64,000 nt of DNA, from the NCBI RefSeq assembly GCF_002906255.1, contig NZ_POTC01000003.1, positions 62,001-126,000 on the forward strand, read 5' to 3'. This DNA comes from Novacetimonas maltaceti (lineage in GTDB: Bacteria; Pseudomonadota; Alphaproteobacteria; Acetobacterales; Acetobacteraceae). Made by a program: the position numbers and the translations under genes. Under the pieces are notes generated by a model, which saw nothing but the letters and a program-made list of their open reading frames with translations, was not told the DNA's origin and did not search any database. Shown here piece after piece: positions 9,433 to 19,084 of the stretch; positions within the stretch are counted from its first letter, which is position 1; each line of letters begins with the position of its first letter.

Positions 9433-10992
9433 TTACCGGTCGAAAAGATAAAGCCGCAGCTTTCCATCAGGCGATATCGGTCCCGGACGGCTATGGTCAA
9501 TGACGGACTGCAGCAATTCCTTCTGGCGGATATGTTCCCGATCCCTGTCGCCGGAATCGCCCTTTGCAAAATTGTCCGGAAGAACAAACCCGGAAAATTC
9601 ATGGCGGGCAAGAAGCTGACCGAACGCTCCCCGATCGCCTCCGGTCGCGACATATTCGGTGTAGTTGAACACATCGATCACATTATGCTTTCCCGCCCAA
9701 TAACAGATGGAAGCCATTGAGCAGCCAACATCTCCGTGCTGCTGCCTTACCTTATCCACAAAAGCACGCCAGTCCCGGGCTTCCGCCCTGACATGAACCG
9801 CATGATACAGGGCGCGTGGCAACACGACCCTGGCGCTGAGCAGATACGGCACGAAGGCTATAAACAGCAACCCGCCCGCGCCCAGGCGGGATGCAATCCG
9901 CGCAGGCCCCCTGACGGAATCGCCTGTCCGCCGACAGGCCGCGACAGAAAGCGCCACCCCCGTCAGAATGGACAATATGGTCAGCGGCTCGAACCAGGCG
10001 TTCATTGCCACGCCTTCGCCTGCCCTTTGGATCAGCGTCCAGACTATCGAACATCCGGCAGCCAGCACCAGCAGGCGGCCGTGCGGTATCCGTTTCCCAC
10101 TCCCGACAAGTGTCATCGCCACCAGTGCCATGGCCAGGATCTCCGAAGTCCGCCGCGCCCCACCCAGGATCCGCGAAAAATCGATGATGCGAGGGTGGTG
10201 GAGCATGTCCGTCAGAAAAACCGGTCCGAACAGGGCGACACACAACCCGACGGCAAGTGCAGCGAAGCCAACCCCGCTCACCAGCCAGATTCCCAGGTTG
10301 CGAAGCCCCTTTCCGCTCCATCGCCCGCTGCCTGATCGTGGGATGACCGCCATTGCGAGTTCCAGCGTCACTGCCGCAGGCCATGTCAGGACATTGTGCT
10401 TCACCATGCCTGCTGTCACCATCAGGGCGGCAGTCACGACAATTCGCGCTGGCGTCAGACCTCGCGCATCATCCGGCTGCGGCGGCCCTGAAACGAAGAC
10501 CAGCACGGCGGTCAGCATGATCGCGATGCCAAGCCACTGGGGATCATCCATCGCCACGTAATCATGGCTGAAGGCCCCCACATAAAGCAGGAGCAGCAGG
10601 ACAGTCGCCGCGATTGCCGGGCCCCGTGCCCCACAGCGCCGGGCGATCGCACCTGCCAGGCCTGCAGATGCCAGAAGCGACACCAAAGCGATGACACGCC
10701 CCGCAACAATCATGTCGCCGAACCACCAGCCGAGGCAACCGGTGATAAAAAAGGAAAGCGGCGGGTAGTTGTTTGTAATCAGCCCTCCCGGTGCAGGATA
10801 GAGTGGCCCTCCCCCCAGCCCAAGCGCCCGCATGGACGCATAGGCGTTCCATCCTTCGTTGTAATCCAGCGGGATCGGTGCGCGCAGCCCAAGGACCGGT
10901 GCGGCAAAGAGAATCAGAACAGAAACGGCGATAACAAGAAGGGCAGGCCTGAACAGACCTCCAAAGCCGGATGACCCGGTATGCGCTGGCAT
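9433..10992 (-). CDS. Polytopic membrane protein, probable GT-C-fold glycosyltransferase
   Basis: About 519 residues with roughly ten hydrophobic segments and a soluble C-terminal part. The short periplasmic loop after the first membrane segment contains acidic DYNEGWNAY, reminiscent of the catalytic loop of polyprenyl-phosphate-dependent (GT-C, ArnT/GT39-like) transferases, and TNNYPPLSFFITG follows, a motif type seen in that group. I do not recognise a specific gene. It lies 142 bp upstream of the GtrB-GtrA fusion on the same strand, consistent with its using the sugar that protein activates. A GTG at 11001 is an alternative start adding three residues. Confidence 0.8.
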   Translation of the reverse strand: MPAHTGSSGFGGLFRPALLVIAVSVLILFAAPVLGLRAPIPLDYNEGWNAYASMRALGLGGGPLYPAPGGLITNNYPPLSFFITGCLGWWFGDMIVAGRVIALVSLLASAGLAGAIARRCGARGPAIAATVLLLLLYVGAFSHDYVAMDDPQWLGIAIMLTAVLVFVSGPPQPDDARGLTPARIVVTAALMVTAGMVKHNVLTWPAAVTLELAMAVIPRSGSGRWSGKGLRNLGIWLVSGVGFAALAVGLCVALFGPVFLTDMLHHPRIIDFSRILGGARRTSEILAMALVAMTLVGSGKRIPHGRLLVLAAGCSIVWTLIQRAGEGVAMNAWFEPLTILSILTGVALSVAACRRTGDSVRGPARIASRLGAGGLLFIAFVPYLLSARVVLPRALYHAVHVRAEARDWRAFVDKVRQQHGDVGCSMASICYWAGKHNVIDVFNYTEYVATGGDRGAFGQLLARHEFSGFVLPDNFAKGDSGDRDREHIRQKELLQSVIDHSRPGPISPDGKLRLYLFDR

Positions 10993-11133
10993 GGATCCCA
11001 CAGTTCATTCATCGATCGGAGCCGACGATATAAACGATCCGCGCGTCAGGAACCAGCAGCACGAGAGCATGGAACGACCCTCCATGAAATAAAGGGGGCG
11101 GGTCAGGCCATCAGGCTTGATGGACGACGTACG

Positions 11134-12477
11134 CTAGGACAGCCCCGCCCACGACAGCACGGCGCACAGGATCAGGCCCCCCACCCCGATCAGGGTTTCG
11201 ATCACGGACCATGTGGCGATCGTCTGCGGCACGCTCAGGCCCAGCGCTTCCTTGACCTGCCAGAAGCCGGAATCATTCAGCGGCCCGAACATCACGGCCC
11301 CTGCCCCGGTCGCCAGCACCATCAGTTCGGGCGATGCCCCATGCGCCTGCAGCACGATGGGGCCGACAACGCCCGCCGTCGTCCCCATCGCCACCGTGGC
11401 CGATCCCACCGCAAGGCGCAGTGCCGCCGCAATCAGCCATGCCAGCAGCAGTACCGGAATGTGCATGCCGATCGCGGCCCCGGTGATGGTGCGGGACAGG
11501 TTGCTGTCCATCAGTTCCTGCCCGAACCCGCCCCCGGCCCCGATCATCAGGAACAGCGACGCCAGCGGGCCAAGGCTGTCACCACTCAGCCGCAGCATGT
11601 CCTGCCGCGACAGGCCCTGTCGCGCGCCAAGCGTGTAGAAGGACAGCAGCACCGACAGCACCAGCCCCACGTTCGGATCCCCCACGAAGCGCAGGACCGT
11701 GCCCGTCACGCTGCCCGGCGCGCAGGCCAGTCGCGCAACGGACCCCGCCAGCATCAGCATGACAGGCGCCAGGATCGTCAGCAGCGTGATGCCGAAGGAC
11801 GGCATGGATTGCCGGTTGGCGGTCGGTGGCGCGGCCGGGGCCATGTCGTGCGGGTTGGGGGCCAGTCGCGGCACGATGAAATCCGCATAAAGCGGGCCGG
11901 AAATGATGGCGATGGGAATGCTGACCGCAATGCCCAGCACGATCAGGCGCCCCACATCGGCATGATAGGCCGCCTGCGCGAACATCGCCCCCGGATGTGG
12001 CGGAACCAGTCCCTGCACCACCGACAGCGCCGCCGTCATCGGCAGCGCCACGCGCAGCATCGGCAGCCGCGTCTGGCGCGCGACCGACATCGCCAGCGGC
12101 ACGAGAATGACGAAACCGACCGTAAAGAAGACCGAGATCCCGACCAGCAGCCCGATCAGCATCATGGCCCATCCCATGTGCCGTCGCCCCGACAGCCGCA
12201 CGACCGTCAGCGCGATCTGGTCCGCGCCGCCAGATGCCTCCAGCATCTTTCCCAGCATCGCGCCAAGGGCGATGACCGACGCGATCTGTCCCAGCACCTG
12301 TCCCGCACCGGTTTCAAAGGCGGCGATGACATGCGCGGGCGACATTCCCGCGCACAGGCCAAGGAACAGCGATGTCAGGAACAGGGCGATGAACGGATGC
12401 AGCCGGCACCGCTGGATCAGCACCACCGCCATGATGATGGAGACCGTGACGGTCAGGAACGCCAGTGAAACCGACAT
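11134..12477 (-). CDS. gntP: Gluconate permease, GntP family
   Basis: A 447-residue inner-membrane permease with about 12-14 hydrophobic segments. Family landmarks include LHPFIALFLTSLFLGL, the block AAFETGAGQVLGQIASVIALGAMLGK split by positions about 50-75, VGFVILVPLA, and VPPHPGAM, the hallmark motif of GntP/GntT carriers. It probably imports D-gluconate with protons; acetic acid bacteria produce gluconate from glucose in the periplasm. ATG 12477 has GGGGAGGG nine nucleotides upstream. It starts 31 nt after the outer-membrane efflux gene on the same strand, so read-through from that operon is possible, but a functional link is not evident. Confidence 0.9.
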   Translation of the reverse strand: MSVSLAFLTVTVSIIMAVVLIQRCRLHPFIALFLTSLFLGLCAGMSPAHVIAAFETGAGQVLGQIASVIALGAMLGKMLEASGGADQIALTVVRLSGRRHMGWAMMLIGLLVGISVFFTVGFVILVPLAMSVARQTRLPMLRVALPMTAALSVVQGLVPPHPGAMFAQAAYHADVGRLIVLGIAVSIPIAIISGPLYADFIVPRLAPNPHDMAPAAPPTANRQSMPSFGITLLTILAPVMLMLAGSVARLACAPGSVTGTVLRFVGDPNVGLVLSVLLSFYTLGARQGLSRQDMLRLSGDSLGPLASLFLMIGAGGGFGQELMDSNLSRTITGAAIGMHIPVLLLAWLIAAALRLAVGSATVAMGTTAGVVGPIVLQAHGASPELMVLATGAGAVMFGPLNDSGFWQVKEALGLSVPQTIATWSVIETLIGVGGLILCAVLSWAGLS

Positions 12478-12508
12478 CGGCCTTTACCCTCCCCTTCGTG
12501 CGGGCGCG

Positions 12509-13987
12509 TTACCCGTGCCTGCGGGCCGCCGTGCGCGACGGCAGCGGCGGGGCGTCATCGGCCTCGTGCTTCCACCCACCGCCCAGCGCGCGCGCCAGAT
12601 GGATGCTTGCCAGCGTCTGCATGTCCTCGTTGCGCAGCACTTCTTCACGCGCGTCAAGTTCATCGAGGCGGGCACGCAGGATGTCCTGCATCATGCGCTG
12701 CCCCCCTTCATACAGGCCCGTCACGTCGGATACGTTGCGCCCTGCCTGCGATACGGCGGCGGCAAGGTCATGGGCGCGGGCATCGGCACTGGTGCGGGCC
12801 TCATACGCGTCCTCGACCTCGCCAAGGGCGTTGAGCACGGTGCGGTCATATCCCGCAACCGCAGCATCGAGCCGCGCATGGGCGGCATGGATGCGCGCAT
12901 GCACCCGCCCGGCGGTGAAGATCGGCAGGTAGGTCGTCAGGGCGATCAGCCCCCCCGTGCCCGAAAGGCCGGGAATGCCATCAAAGCGCAGCCGTCCGTC
13001 CCCGCCGAAGAATTCCAGCCCGAAGCGCGGCAGCAGGTCGGTCTTCGCACTCTTGAGTCGCTGGAGCGCCGCCTCCACCTGGTCGCGCCGGGCCAGCACA
13101 TCGGGACGGCGTTCCAGCACGGTATCGGGCATTTCCCCTGCGGGTGCCGCGGGGACGAAGAACGTACCGGGGGCGGGCAGCGACGGTGCATTTTCGGGCG
13201 CCTGCCCCGACAGGATGGCCAGACGGCGGCGGTGCAGGTCATATTCCTCCACCAGAAGCGGGCGGCGCGCACGCTGGATCGAGAGTTTCTCGTCCACTGC
13301 CCGCACATCCGCCGAAACCGCCTGCCCGGCCACGAAACGCGCCTGTGTATAGGTGCGCAGGCGCTGTAGTATCCCGATACTGCGGTCGAGCAGGTCGATC
13401 TGCCGCTGTATCCCCTGCGCGCGAAGGTAGTTTTCCGCCGCATCGGCCGCGACCAGCATCTGCATGCCGTGATATTCGGCCTGCTGCCCCAGCATCAGCG
13501 CACGCGCGGCGCGACTGTCGGCATGACGGCCGCCAAACAGGTCCGGTTCCCACGATGCGCCGATACCGGCAAGGTGGGCATCGGTGGCGGGGTCCCCGTC
13601 CGAAAGCTGCGACAGGCCGGCGGGATTGCGCCAACTCATCCCGCCGCCGCCAATGTTGCCCGTCGCCCCCACCGTGGGATACAGCGTCGAACGCGCGATC
13701 ACATGCGCCGCGCGCGCCTGCAGCACATTGTCGCGGGCGATGCGGATATCGGGATTGGCCGCCAGCGCCGCCTCGACAAAGCGGGTCAGGGCCGGGTCGT
13801 TCCATGACCGCCACCAGGTCGTCAGGTCCGTTGCCGGGTCGGTCGCCTGACCGGCCGGCGCCGGGGCCTGCGCGAAACGCGACGGGACCGTGACACGCGA
13901 CGGCGGCGTGCGCGTATGGAACGGAGAGCACGCGCCCAGCGTGGCGATGGCCGCAAGGCAGATGATGCGCGAAAGTTTCTTTTTCAT
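12509..13987 (-). CDS. Outer-membrane efflux lipoprotein, NodT/OprM family (TolC-like)
   Basis: A 492-residue outer-membrane channel component of a tripartite exporter. The signal peptide ends in the lipobox LGAC with Cys20 as the lipidation site. Two outer-membrane-efflux repeats follow, with typical blocks DLTTWWRSWNDPALTRFVEAALAANPDIRIA (start of repeat 1, split over about residues 46-75) and PVLERRPDVLARRDQVEAAL-like sequence (here DTVLERRPDVLARRDQVEAA). ATG 13987 overlaps the TAA of the upstream permease by one nucleotide. The open frame extends to 14392 but that part is antisense-like shadow inside the permease gene. It should complete the HlyD/ABC export system transcribed from 18.9 kb. 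Confidence 0.93.
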   Translation of the reverse strand: MKKKLSRIICLAAIATLGACSPFHTRTPPSRVTVPSRFAQAPAPAGQATDPATDLTTWWRSWNDPALTRFVEAALAANPDIRIARDNVLQARAAHVIARSTLYPTVGATGNIGGGGMSWRNPAGLSQLSDGDPATDAHLAGIGASWEPDLFGGRHADSRAARALMLGQQAEYHGMQMLVAADAAENYLRAQGIQRQIDLLDRSIGILQRLRTYTQARFVAGQAVSADVRAVDEKLSIQRARRPLLVEEYDLHRRRLAILSGQAPENAPSLPAPGTFFVPAAPAGEMPDTVLERRPDVLARRDQVEAALQRLKSAKTDLLPRFGLEFFGGDGRLRFDGIPGLSGTGGLIALTTYLPIFTAGRVHARIHAAHARLDAAVAGYDRTVLNALGEVEDAYEARTSADARAHDLAAAVSQAGRNVSDVTGLYEGGQRMMQDILRARLDELDAREEVLRNEDMQTLASIHLARALGGGWKHEADDAPPLPSRTAARRHG

Positions 13988-15114
13988 TATCCCTGCCTTG
14001 CCAGCATGGAGCGGAAGCGCATGAGCGCACAGAACAGGAAGACCACCCCGGTCACGACGATCGTCAGCAGCGGGGGCATGATCGTCCCCAGTCCCGCGCC
14101 GCGATAGAGGATGGCCTGCGACAGGTTCACGAACTGCGTCGTCGGCAGGAACCGCACAAGCATGCGGATCACGGTGGGCATGTTTTCCACCGGCGTCGCC
14201 GCCCCTGACAGCAGGTAGGCCACGGCATAGACCGGCACCGCCAGCAGCCCGAACTGCGGCATGGTCGGCGCCACCGTCGCCAGCATGATCCCCAGCGAGG
14301 TCACCGAAAACAGGTAGATCAGCGCGCATCCCGCAAACAGCGCCACGGACCCCGCCAGCGGCACGCCAAGCCACCCGTGCACCACCAGCCACAGCGACAG
14401 CATGGTGGCGACAAAGATCACGAACCCGTTGGTCACGATCTTGGAAATCGCGATCTCGCTGGCGGAGACAGGCATGACCAGCAGGTGTTCGATCGTGCCA
14501 TGTTCACGTTCGCGGATCACCGCCGCCCCCACCAGGATGATCGACAGGATGGTGATGTTCGTGACGATCTGCATCACGGACGTGAACCACTGCGATTCCC
14601 CGTTGGGGTTGAAGCGGATGCGGCTTTCGGCGCGAAAGGGAATGGCGTCCGCCAGGTGCCCCGCATGCAGGACGGATTCGACCTCCCCCATGAAGATCCC
14701 GTTCAGGTACGTCGTGCCAAGGCCCGCCTGCGTCATGGCCGTGGCATCCACCAGGATCTGCAGCGCGGGCGCGCGCCCGGCCAGCACGTCGGCCTCGAAC
14801 CGGGGGGGGATATCGACGACGAAGATGTAATCCCCCCGGTCCATCAGGCGTGAGGCATCCTCGCGCGCGATCAGGGCGGGCGGCTTGAAATAGGGCGGCA
14901 GCACCGCATCCTGCAGGCGCCGTGACAGGGCGGAATGATCCTCGTCCACAAAGGCGATCGTGGCGTTGGAGACATCGGTGCGCACCCCGTTCGCCACCAG
15001 CAGCACCCCGGCCGTAAAGGCGAAGACAATCAGCCCGAGCAGGATGGCGTCATTGAACAGGCTGCGGAATTCCTTGCCGCACAGCAGGCCGACATTGATG
15101 ATCCAGCGTCCCAT
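13987..15114 (-). CDS. ABC-2 type permease (YbhR/YhhJ-like)
   Basis: A 375-residue ABC-2 membrane subunit: an N-terminal membrane helix after residue 24, a large periplasmic domain of about 140 residues, then five to six helices beginning with FTSVMQIVTNITILSIILV. The motif REREHGTIEHLLVMP just after helix two is the standard ABC-2 export signature. It follows the fused ATPase/permease with 7 nt between them and overlaps the outer-membrane gene by one base, so the four genes are translationally close. Together they resemble the E. coli yhiI-rbbA(yhiH)-yhhJ arrangement. Confidence 0.92.
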   Translation of the reverse strand: MGRWIINVGLLCGKEFRSLFNDAILLGLIVFAFTAGVLLVANGVRTDVSNATIAFVDEDHSALSRRLQDAVLPPYFKPPALIAREDASRLMDRGDYIFVVDIPPRFEADVLAGRAPALQILVDATAMTQAGLGTTYLNGIFMGEVESVLHAGHLADAIPFRAESRIRFNPNGESQWFTSVMQIVTNITILSIILVGAAVIREREHGTIEHLLVMPVSASEIAISKIVTNGFVIFVATMLSLWLVVHGWLGVPLAGSVALFAGCALIYLFSVTSLGIMLATVAPTMPQFGLLAVPVYAVAYLLSGAATPVENMPTVIRMLVRFLPTTQFVNLSQAILYRGAGLGTIMPPLLTIVVTGVVFLFCALMRFRSMLARQG

Positions 15115-15121
15115 GGGCGGC

Positions 15122-17860
15122 CTATGCTTCCTGCTTCTTCAGCAGCAGGCGCGCGCCCAGCATGTAGAACGCCGCAAACCCCGCAAGCGCCGCATACATC
15201 CGCACGAAGGCGAACACCCCCATCCCCTTGGTGAAGCTGCCGAGGCTGATCAACTGGAACCACGAGGCGGGAAACCCGAACCCGACAAGCCGGCTCAGCC
15301 CCGTCAGCGTGGATGACGGATATAGCATGCCGGAGAAATTCACCGCCGGGATCAGGCAGATGATGGCGGTGCCGAAAATGGCCGCGACCTGCGAATTGAC
15401 GAAGGTGGAAATCAGCATCCCCAGCCCCGTCGCGCCCAGTATGAACAAAAGCGCGCCGATGCTCAGCGCCACGAACGACCCCTTCAGCGGAACACCCAGC
15501 ACAAGGACCGACAGCACCACCAGCACGACATAGCTGCACGTCGCCAGCGCGACATAGGGGGCCTGCTTGCCCACCAGGTACTGCCCCACCGTGGCGGGCG
15601 AGGCATAGAGGTTGACGATGGAGCCGATTTCCTTTTCCCGCACGACCCCAAGTGCTGTCAGCATGGTGGGAATGAGGATCAGCGCCAGCATCACCATCCC
15701 CGGCGTCATGGCATAGATGCTGCGGAATTCCTGATTGTAGATGAAGCGGGGCTCCAGCCCGACGGGCATGCTGGCCGCCTGCGGCAGTTCACGGCCCAGC
15801 GTTACCGCATACTGCGCCAGCACTCCTTCGACATAGGCGCGCACGTCGGCAGCAAGGAACGGCACCGCGCCATCAATGACCACGCCGATGGCGGGACGGC
15901 GCCCGGCCTCCATGTCGCGGGCGAAGCCGGGCGGGATATCAAGGCCCAGTTGCACACGCCCGTCATGCAGGGCACGGTCCATCTGCGCCGGGTCGGCGGA
16001 GGGCGCGGTTTCGACGAAATAGGGCGATCCGCGGAAACTGTCGATCAGGTCATGGCTGATGCTGGTGCGGTCATGGTCGCACACGGTAAAGGACACGCCA
16101 TTGACGTCGAAGGAAATGCTCGACGCGGCAATCAGCAGCAGCACGACCGGGCCGATGATGGCAAAGGTCAGGCGCATGCGGTCACGCAGCAACTCCACCG
16201 CCTCGCGCCGGGCAAAGGCCCAGGCGCGCGGCAGCCACGTCCCGCCACCCCATCCCTTCCACGCCCAGCCACGCCGGTGGCGGGCCGGCGCGGCGGCGGA
16301 CGCACCCGCAGGCTCCGCCTCCGCTTCCTTGAGATAGGCGATGAACGCCGCCTCCAGGTCCTTCGCCCCACGCCTGCGGACCAGTTCGGCAGGCGTTCCC
16401 ACCGCCAGCACACGCCCCCGGTGCATCAGCGAGATCCGGTCGCAGCGCGCCGCCTCGTTCATGAAATGGGTGGAGACGAAGATCGTCACATGGTCCTGCC
16501 GCGACAGCTTGATCAGGTGCCGCCAGAACATGTCGCGCGCCGCCGGGTCCACGCCGGAGGTCGGTTCGTCAAGGATCAGGATTTCGGGATTGTTGATGCA
16601 CGCCGCCGCAAGCTGCAGGCGCTGGCGGATGCCCAGCGGCAGGGCCGACGGCCGGACATCGGCCACGCCATCGAGTTCGAAATCCGACAGCGCCTGGTTC
16701 ACGCGCTGCGCGGCATCGCGCGCCGCGATGCGGTAAAGCCGCGCCTGCAGCCGCAGGTTCTGCCGGACGGTCAGTTCCTCGTACAGCGAAAAGGACTGCG
16801 ACATGTAGCCGATGCGCATGCGCGTGGACATGTCGCCCGGCGTGATGACGCGACCGAACAGTTCCGCCGTCCCGCTGGTGGCATCCAGCAGTCCGGTCAG
16901 CATCTTCATGGTCGTGGACTTGCCACAGCCGTTGGAGCCGAGGAAGCCGAAGATCTCCCCACGCCCGATGCGGAAGCTGACATCGTCCACCGCGACGAAA
17001 CTGCCGAACCGCTTGGTCAGGTTCTGCGCCATGATGGCGGGCGCGCCGCCGGGATCGTGGTAGGGCGGGATGGTAAAGCCGGTGGCGTTGGCGCGCTTTT
17101 CCTCCGGCAGGAGGGAGATGTACGCCTGCTCCAGCGATGTGGTGTGCGTGCGCGCCAGCACGTTGGCCGTCCGGTCCGCGATCAGCACATGCCCCGCATC
17201 CATCGCGACGAGGTAGGCGAAGCGCTCCGCCTCGTCCATGTAGGCGGTGGAGACGAGGACCGTCATGTTGGGGCGTTCGCTGCGCAACTGCCCCACCAGC
17301 GTCCAGAACTGCTGGCGCGACAGCGGGTCCACCCCGGTGGTGGGTTCGTCAAGGATCAGCAGGTCCGGGTCATGCACCAGCGCGCAGCACAGGCTGACCT
17401 TCTGCTTCATGCCCCCCGACAGGTGCCCCGCCGGACGGTCAGGAAACGGGGCAAGGCCGGTGGCCTCAAGCAGGCGGGTGATGCGTTTTTCACGCTCGTC
17501 CGCCGCAAGGCCGAACAGGCGGGCGAAGAAATCCACGTTTTCCCACACCGACAGGGTCGGATACAGGTTGCGGCCCAGGCCCTGCGGCATGAACGCGACA
17601 CGCGGCAGGAAGGCCTCGCGCTGCGCACGGTCGCCCATGTCGGTGCCCAGCACGTCAAGCTGCCCCGCCTGCATGCGGCGCACGCCCGCAATCAGGCCAA
17701 GCAGCGTGGACTTCCCCACCCCGTCCGGCCCGACAAGGCCGATGGTCGTCCCCGCCGGTAGCGACAGCGAAATGTCGTCAAGCGCCTTTACCGGGCCATA
17801 ACGGTGCGACAGCCCCTTTATGACGATCCCGGCATCATGTTGCGTACCCGCGCCCATCAT
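15122..17860 (-). CDS. Fused ABC transporter: two ATPase domains plus ABC-2 permease (RbbA-like)
   Basis: A 912-residue single polypeptide with two ATP-binding domains and a membrane domain. Domain 1 (about residues 10-235) has Walker A GPDGVGKST, signature LSGGMKQK and Walker B LLILDEPTTGVD. Domain 2 (about 280-500) has GSNGCGKST, a degenerate signature LPLGIRQR and ILILDEPTSGVD. The last ~370 residues form an ABC-2 permease with VVREKEIGSIVNLYASP. Start ATG 17860 overlaps the adaptor gene stop (ATGATG reading over TGA); 12 further upstream codons lack support. It likely drives export of a hydrophobic or acidic compound with the HlyD adaptor and TolC-like channel. Substrate unknown. RbbA in E. 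coli was named for ribosome association, which I do not infer here. Confidence 0.92.
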   Translation of the reverse strand: MMGAGTQHDAGIVIKGLSHRYGPVKALDDISLSLPAGTTIGLVGPDGVGKSTLLGLIAGVRRMQAGQLDVLGTDMGDRAQREAFLPRVAFMPQGLGRNLYPTLSVWENVDFFARLFGLAADEREKRITRLLEATGLAPFPDRPAGHLSGGMKQKVSLCCALVHDPDLLILDEPTTGVDPLSRQQFWTLVGQLRSERPNMTVLVSTAYMDEAERFAYLVAMDAGHVLIADRTANVLARTHTTSLEQAYISLLPEEKRANATGFTIPPYHDPGGAPAIMAQNLTKRFGSFVAVDDVSFRIGRGEIFGFLGSNGCGKSTTMKMLTGLLDATSGTAELFGRVITPGDMSTRMRIGYMSQSFSLYEELTVRQNLRLQARLYRIAARDAAQRVNQALSDFELDGVADVRPSALPLGIRQRLQLAAACINNPEILILDEPTSGVDPAARDMFWRHLIKLSRQDHVTIFVSTHFMNEAARCDRISLMHRGRVLAVGTPAELVRRRGAKDLEAAFIAYLKEAEAEPAGASAAAPARHRRGWAWKGWGGGTWLPRAWAFARREAVELLRDRMRLTFAIIGPVVLLLIAASSISFDVNGVSFTVCDHDRTSISHDLIDSFRGSPYFVETAPSADPAQMDRALHDGRVQLGLDIPPGFARDMEAGRRPAIGVVIDGAVPFLAADVRAYVEGVLAQYAVTLGRELPQAASMPVGLEPRFIYNQEFRSIYAMTPGMVMLALILIPTMLTALGVVREKEIGSIVNLYASPATVGQYLVGKQAPYVALATCSYVVLVVLSVLVLGVPLKGSFVALSIGALLFILGATGLGMLISTFVNSQVAAIFGTAIICLIPAVNFSGMLYPSSTLTGLSRLVGFGFPASWFQLISLGSFTKGMGVFAFVRMYAALAGFAAFYMLGARLLLKKQEA

Positions 17861-18912
17861 CACTTCGCATTGGCAAGGAACAGGCTGTCGGGCCACCGGA
17901 TGGTGGGATCGGCACGGACATAGCCATCGCCCGTCATGCCGGATTTCAGCATCGTCCCGTACTGCTTCGCCGTCTCTGGCGCGACCTGCAGTTTCACGCG
18001 ATAGACCAGCTTTTCACGCTCGGTCGTCGTCTCGACATATTTCGGGGTGAACTGCGCTTCGGGCGCGACGAAGGACACCGTGGCTGGAATGACCTGCCGG
18101 TGCAGCGCGTCGAGCACGATGCGCGCCTGGTCCCCCACATGCAGGGCGCCTGCGACCTCCGCCGGGTAGAAGACCGTAAGATACATGTCGGACGGGTCCA
18201 GCATGGAACCGATCCGGCCGCCGCCGGGCACCACGGCGCCCTTTTCCACGATGCGGTATTCGATCCGCCCGGACACGGGGGCGTGGATCACCATGTCGCT
18301 GACGACCGTCCCGGCCCGGTCCGCCTGCGCCTGCGCCGCCTGTACCTGCGCATCCGCCGCCGCGACCGCATGTTCCGCCGCCTGCTCCGCCGCGTCATGG
18401 GCGTCGTAATCGGCCTGCCGCTGCTGCACCTCCATGTCGGAGACAAGGTGCTGGCGCGCCATCACATGCGCATGGTCGAGTTCAAGCTGCGCGAGGTGAA
18501 GGGCGACCTGCTGCGCATCACGTTCGGCGCGTGCGCGCTGTCCCGTTTCACGGGCCTCGCGCATCTGCGCGCGCCCGGCGTCCAACTGCGCCCGGGCCTC
18601 GGCATCGTCTTCGTGGGCGAGGACCTGCCCTGCCGTGACCTCATCGCCTTCGGCAAAGGCAAGGTCGGTGACACGGCCAGGATATTTCACCGCGATGTCA
18701 AGGCGTGTGAGTTCAAGCCGTCCGTTCGCCCGTGCAATACCCGCAGGCAGTACATCATGATGCGTGACGTAGAACCATGCCGCCCCGCCACCGGCAATCG
18801 CGACCGCAAGCCCGGCTCCAATCAGCAGGTCACGGGTATTCACGCGCACCATCCGGTGCCTGTGCGCGGATTTTTCGTGCAAATACGCGACAAATATCCT
18901 GCTCCCCTTCAT
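17860..18912 (-). CDS. HlyD-family membrane fusion protein (YhiI-like adaptor)
   Basis: A 350-residue periplasmic adaptor with one N-terminal membrane helix (LLIGAGLAVAIAGGGAAWF), a split biotinyl-lipoyl-like domain (GRVTDLAFAEGDEVTAGQVLA and APVSGRIEYRIVEKGAVVPGGG) and a long alanine/glutamine-rich helical hairpin of about 110 residues in between. It links the inner-membrane ABC pump to the outer-membrane factor. First gene of the leftward export operon; its stop overlaps the next start. The start could also be ATG 18852, which would place the membrane helix closer to the N-terminus; neither has a clear ribosome site. A candidate promoter lies at 19024-19029. Confidence 0.92.
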   Translation of the reverse strand: MKGSRIFVAYLHEKSAHRHRMVRVNTRDLLIGAGLAVAIAGGGAAWFYVTHHDVLPAGIARANGRLELTRLDIAVKYPGRVTDLAFAEGDEVTAGQVLAHEDDAEARAQLDAGRAQMREARETGQRARAERDAQQVALHLAQLELDHAHVMARQHLVSDMEVQQRQADYDAHDAAEQAAEHAVAAADAQVQAAQAQADRAGTVVSDMVIHAPVSGRIEYRIVEKGAVVPGGGRIGSMLDPSDMYLTVFYPAEVAGALHVGDQARIVLDALHRQVIPATVSFVAPEAQFTPKYVETTTEREKLVYRVKLQVAPETAKQYGTMLKSGMTGDGYVRADPTIRWPDSLFLANAK

Positions 18913-19012
18913 CTTTTACGCAGGCCCGACCATGATGTCGTCCATCTGGCTGGCGGCGTTACAACGGCATTACAGGGTCGAAAGGGGATTGGGCAACAGG
19001 CGATCACATCTC

Positions 19013-19029
19013 ACATTGATTAATGTCAA
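19013..19029 (-). promoter_or_regulatory. Candidate promoter and operator of the export operon
   Basis: On the minus strand TTGACA (19029-19024) forms a good -35 box; a weak TGATCG lies 17 nt downstream as a possible -10. The palindrome ACATTGATTAATGT (19013-19026) overlaps the -35 box, a place where the adjacent MarR-family protein could block transcription. Inference from sequence only. Confidence 0.45.
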
Positions 19030-19084
19030 CCGGCCAGCAGGCGATGGCATATACAGCACGCCCCGCGCAGGACGGCGGCCGGCC

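Noticed and set aside
10981-12468. 495-codon frame antisense to gntP
   Set aside because: Extremely Gln/Arg/His-rich product, typical of an antisense frame opposite a membrane protein gene.
13988-14392. 135-codon upstream extension of the NodT-like gene
   Set aside because: Gly/Ala/Arg-rich sequence inside the permease gene; the lipoprotein signal peptide starts at 13987.
15950-17761. 603-codon frame antisense to the fused ABC transporter
   Set aside because: Complement shadow of two ATPase domains; no motif.
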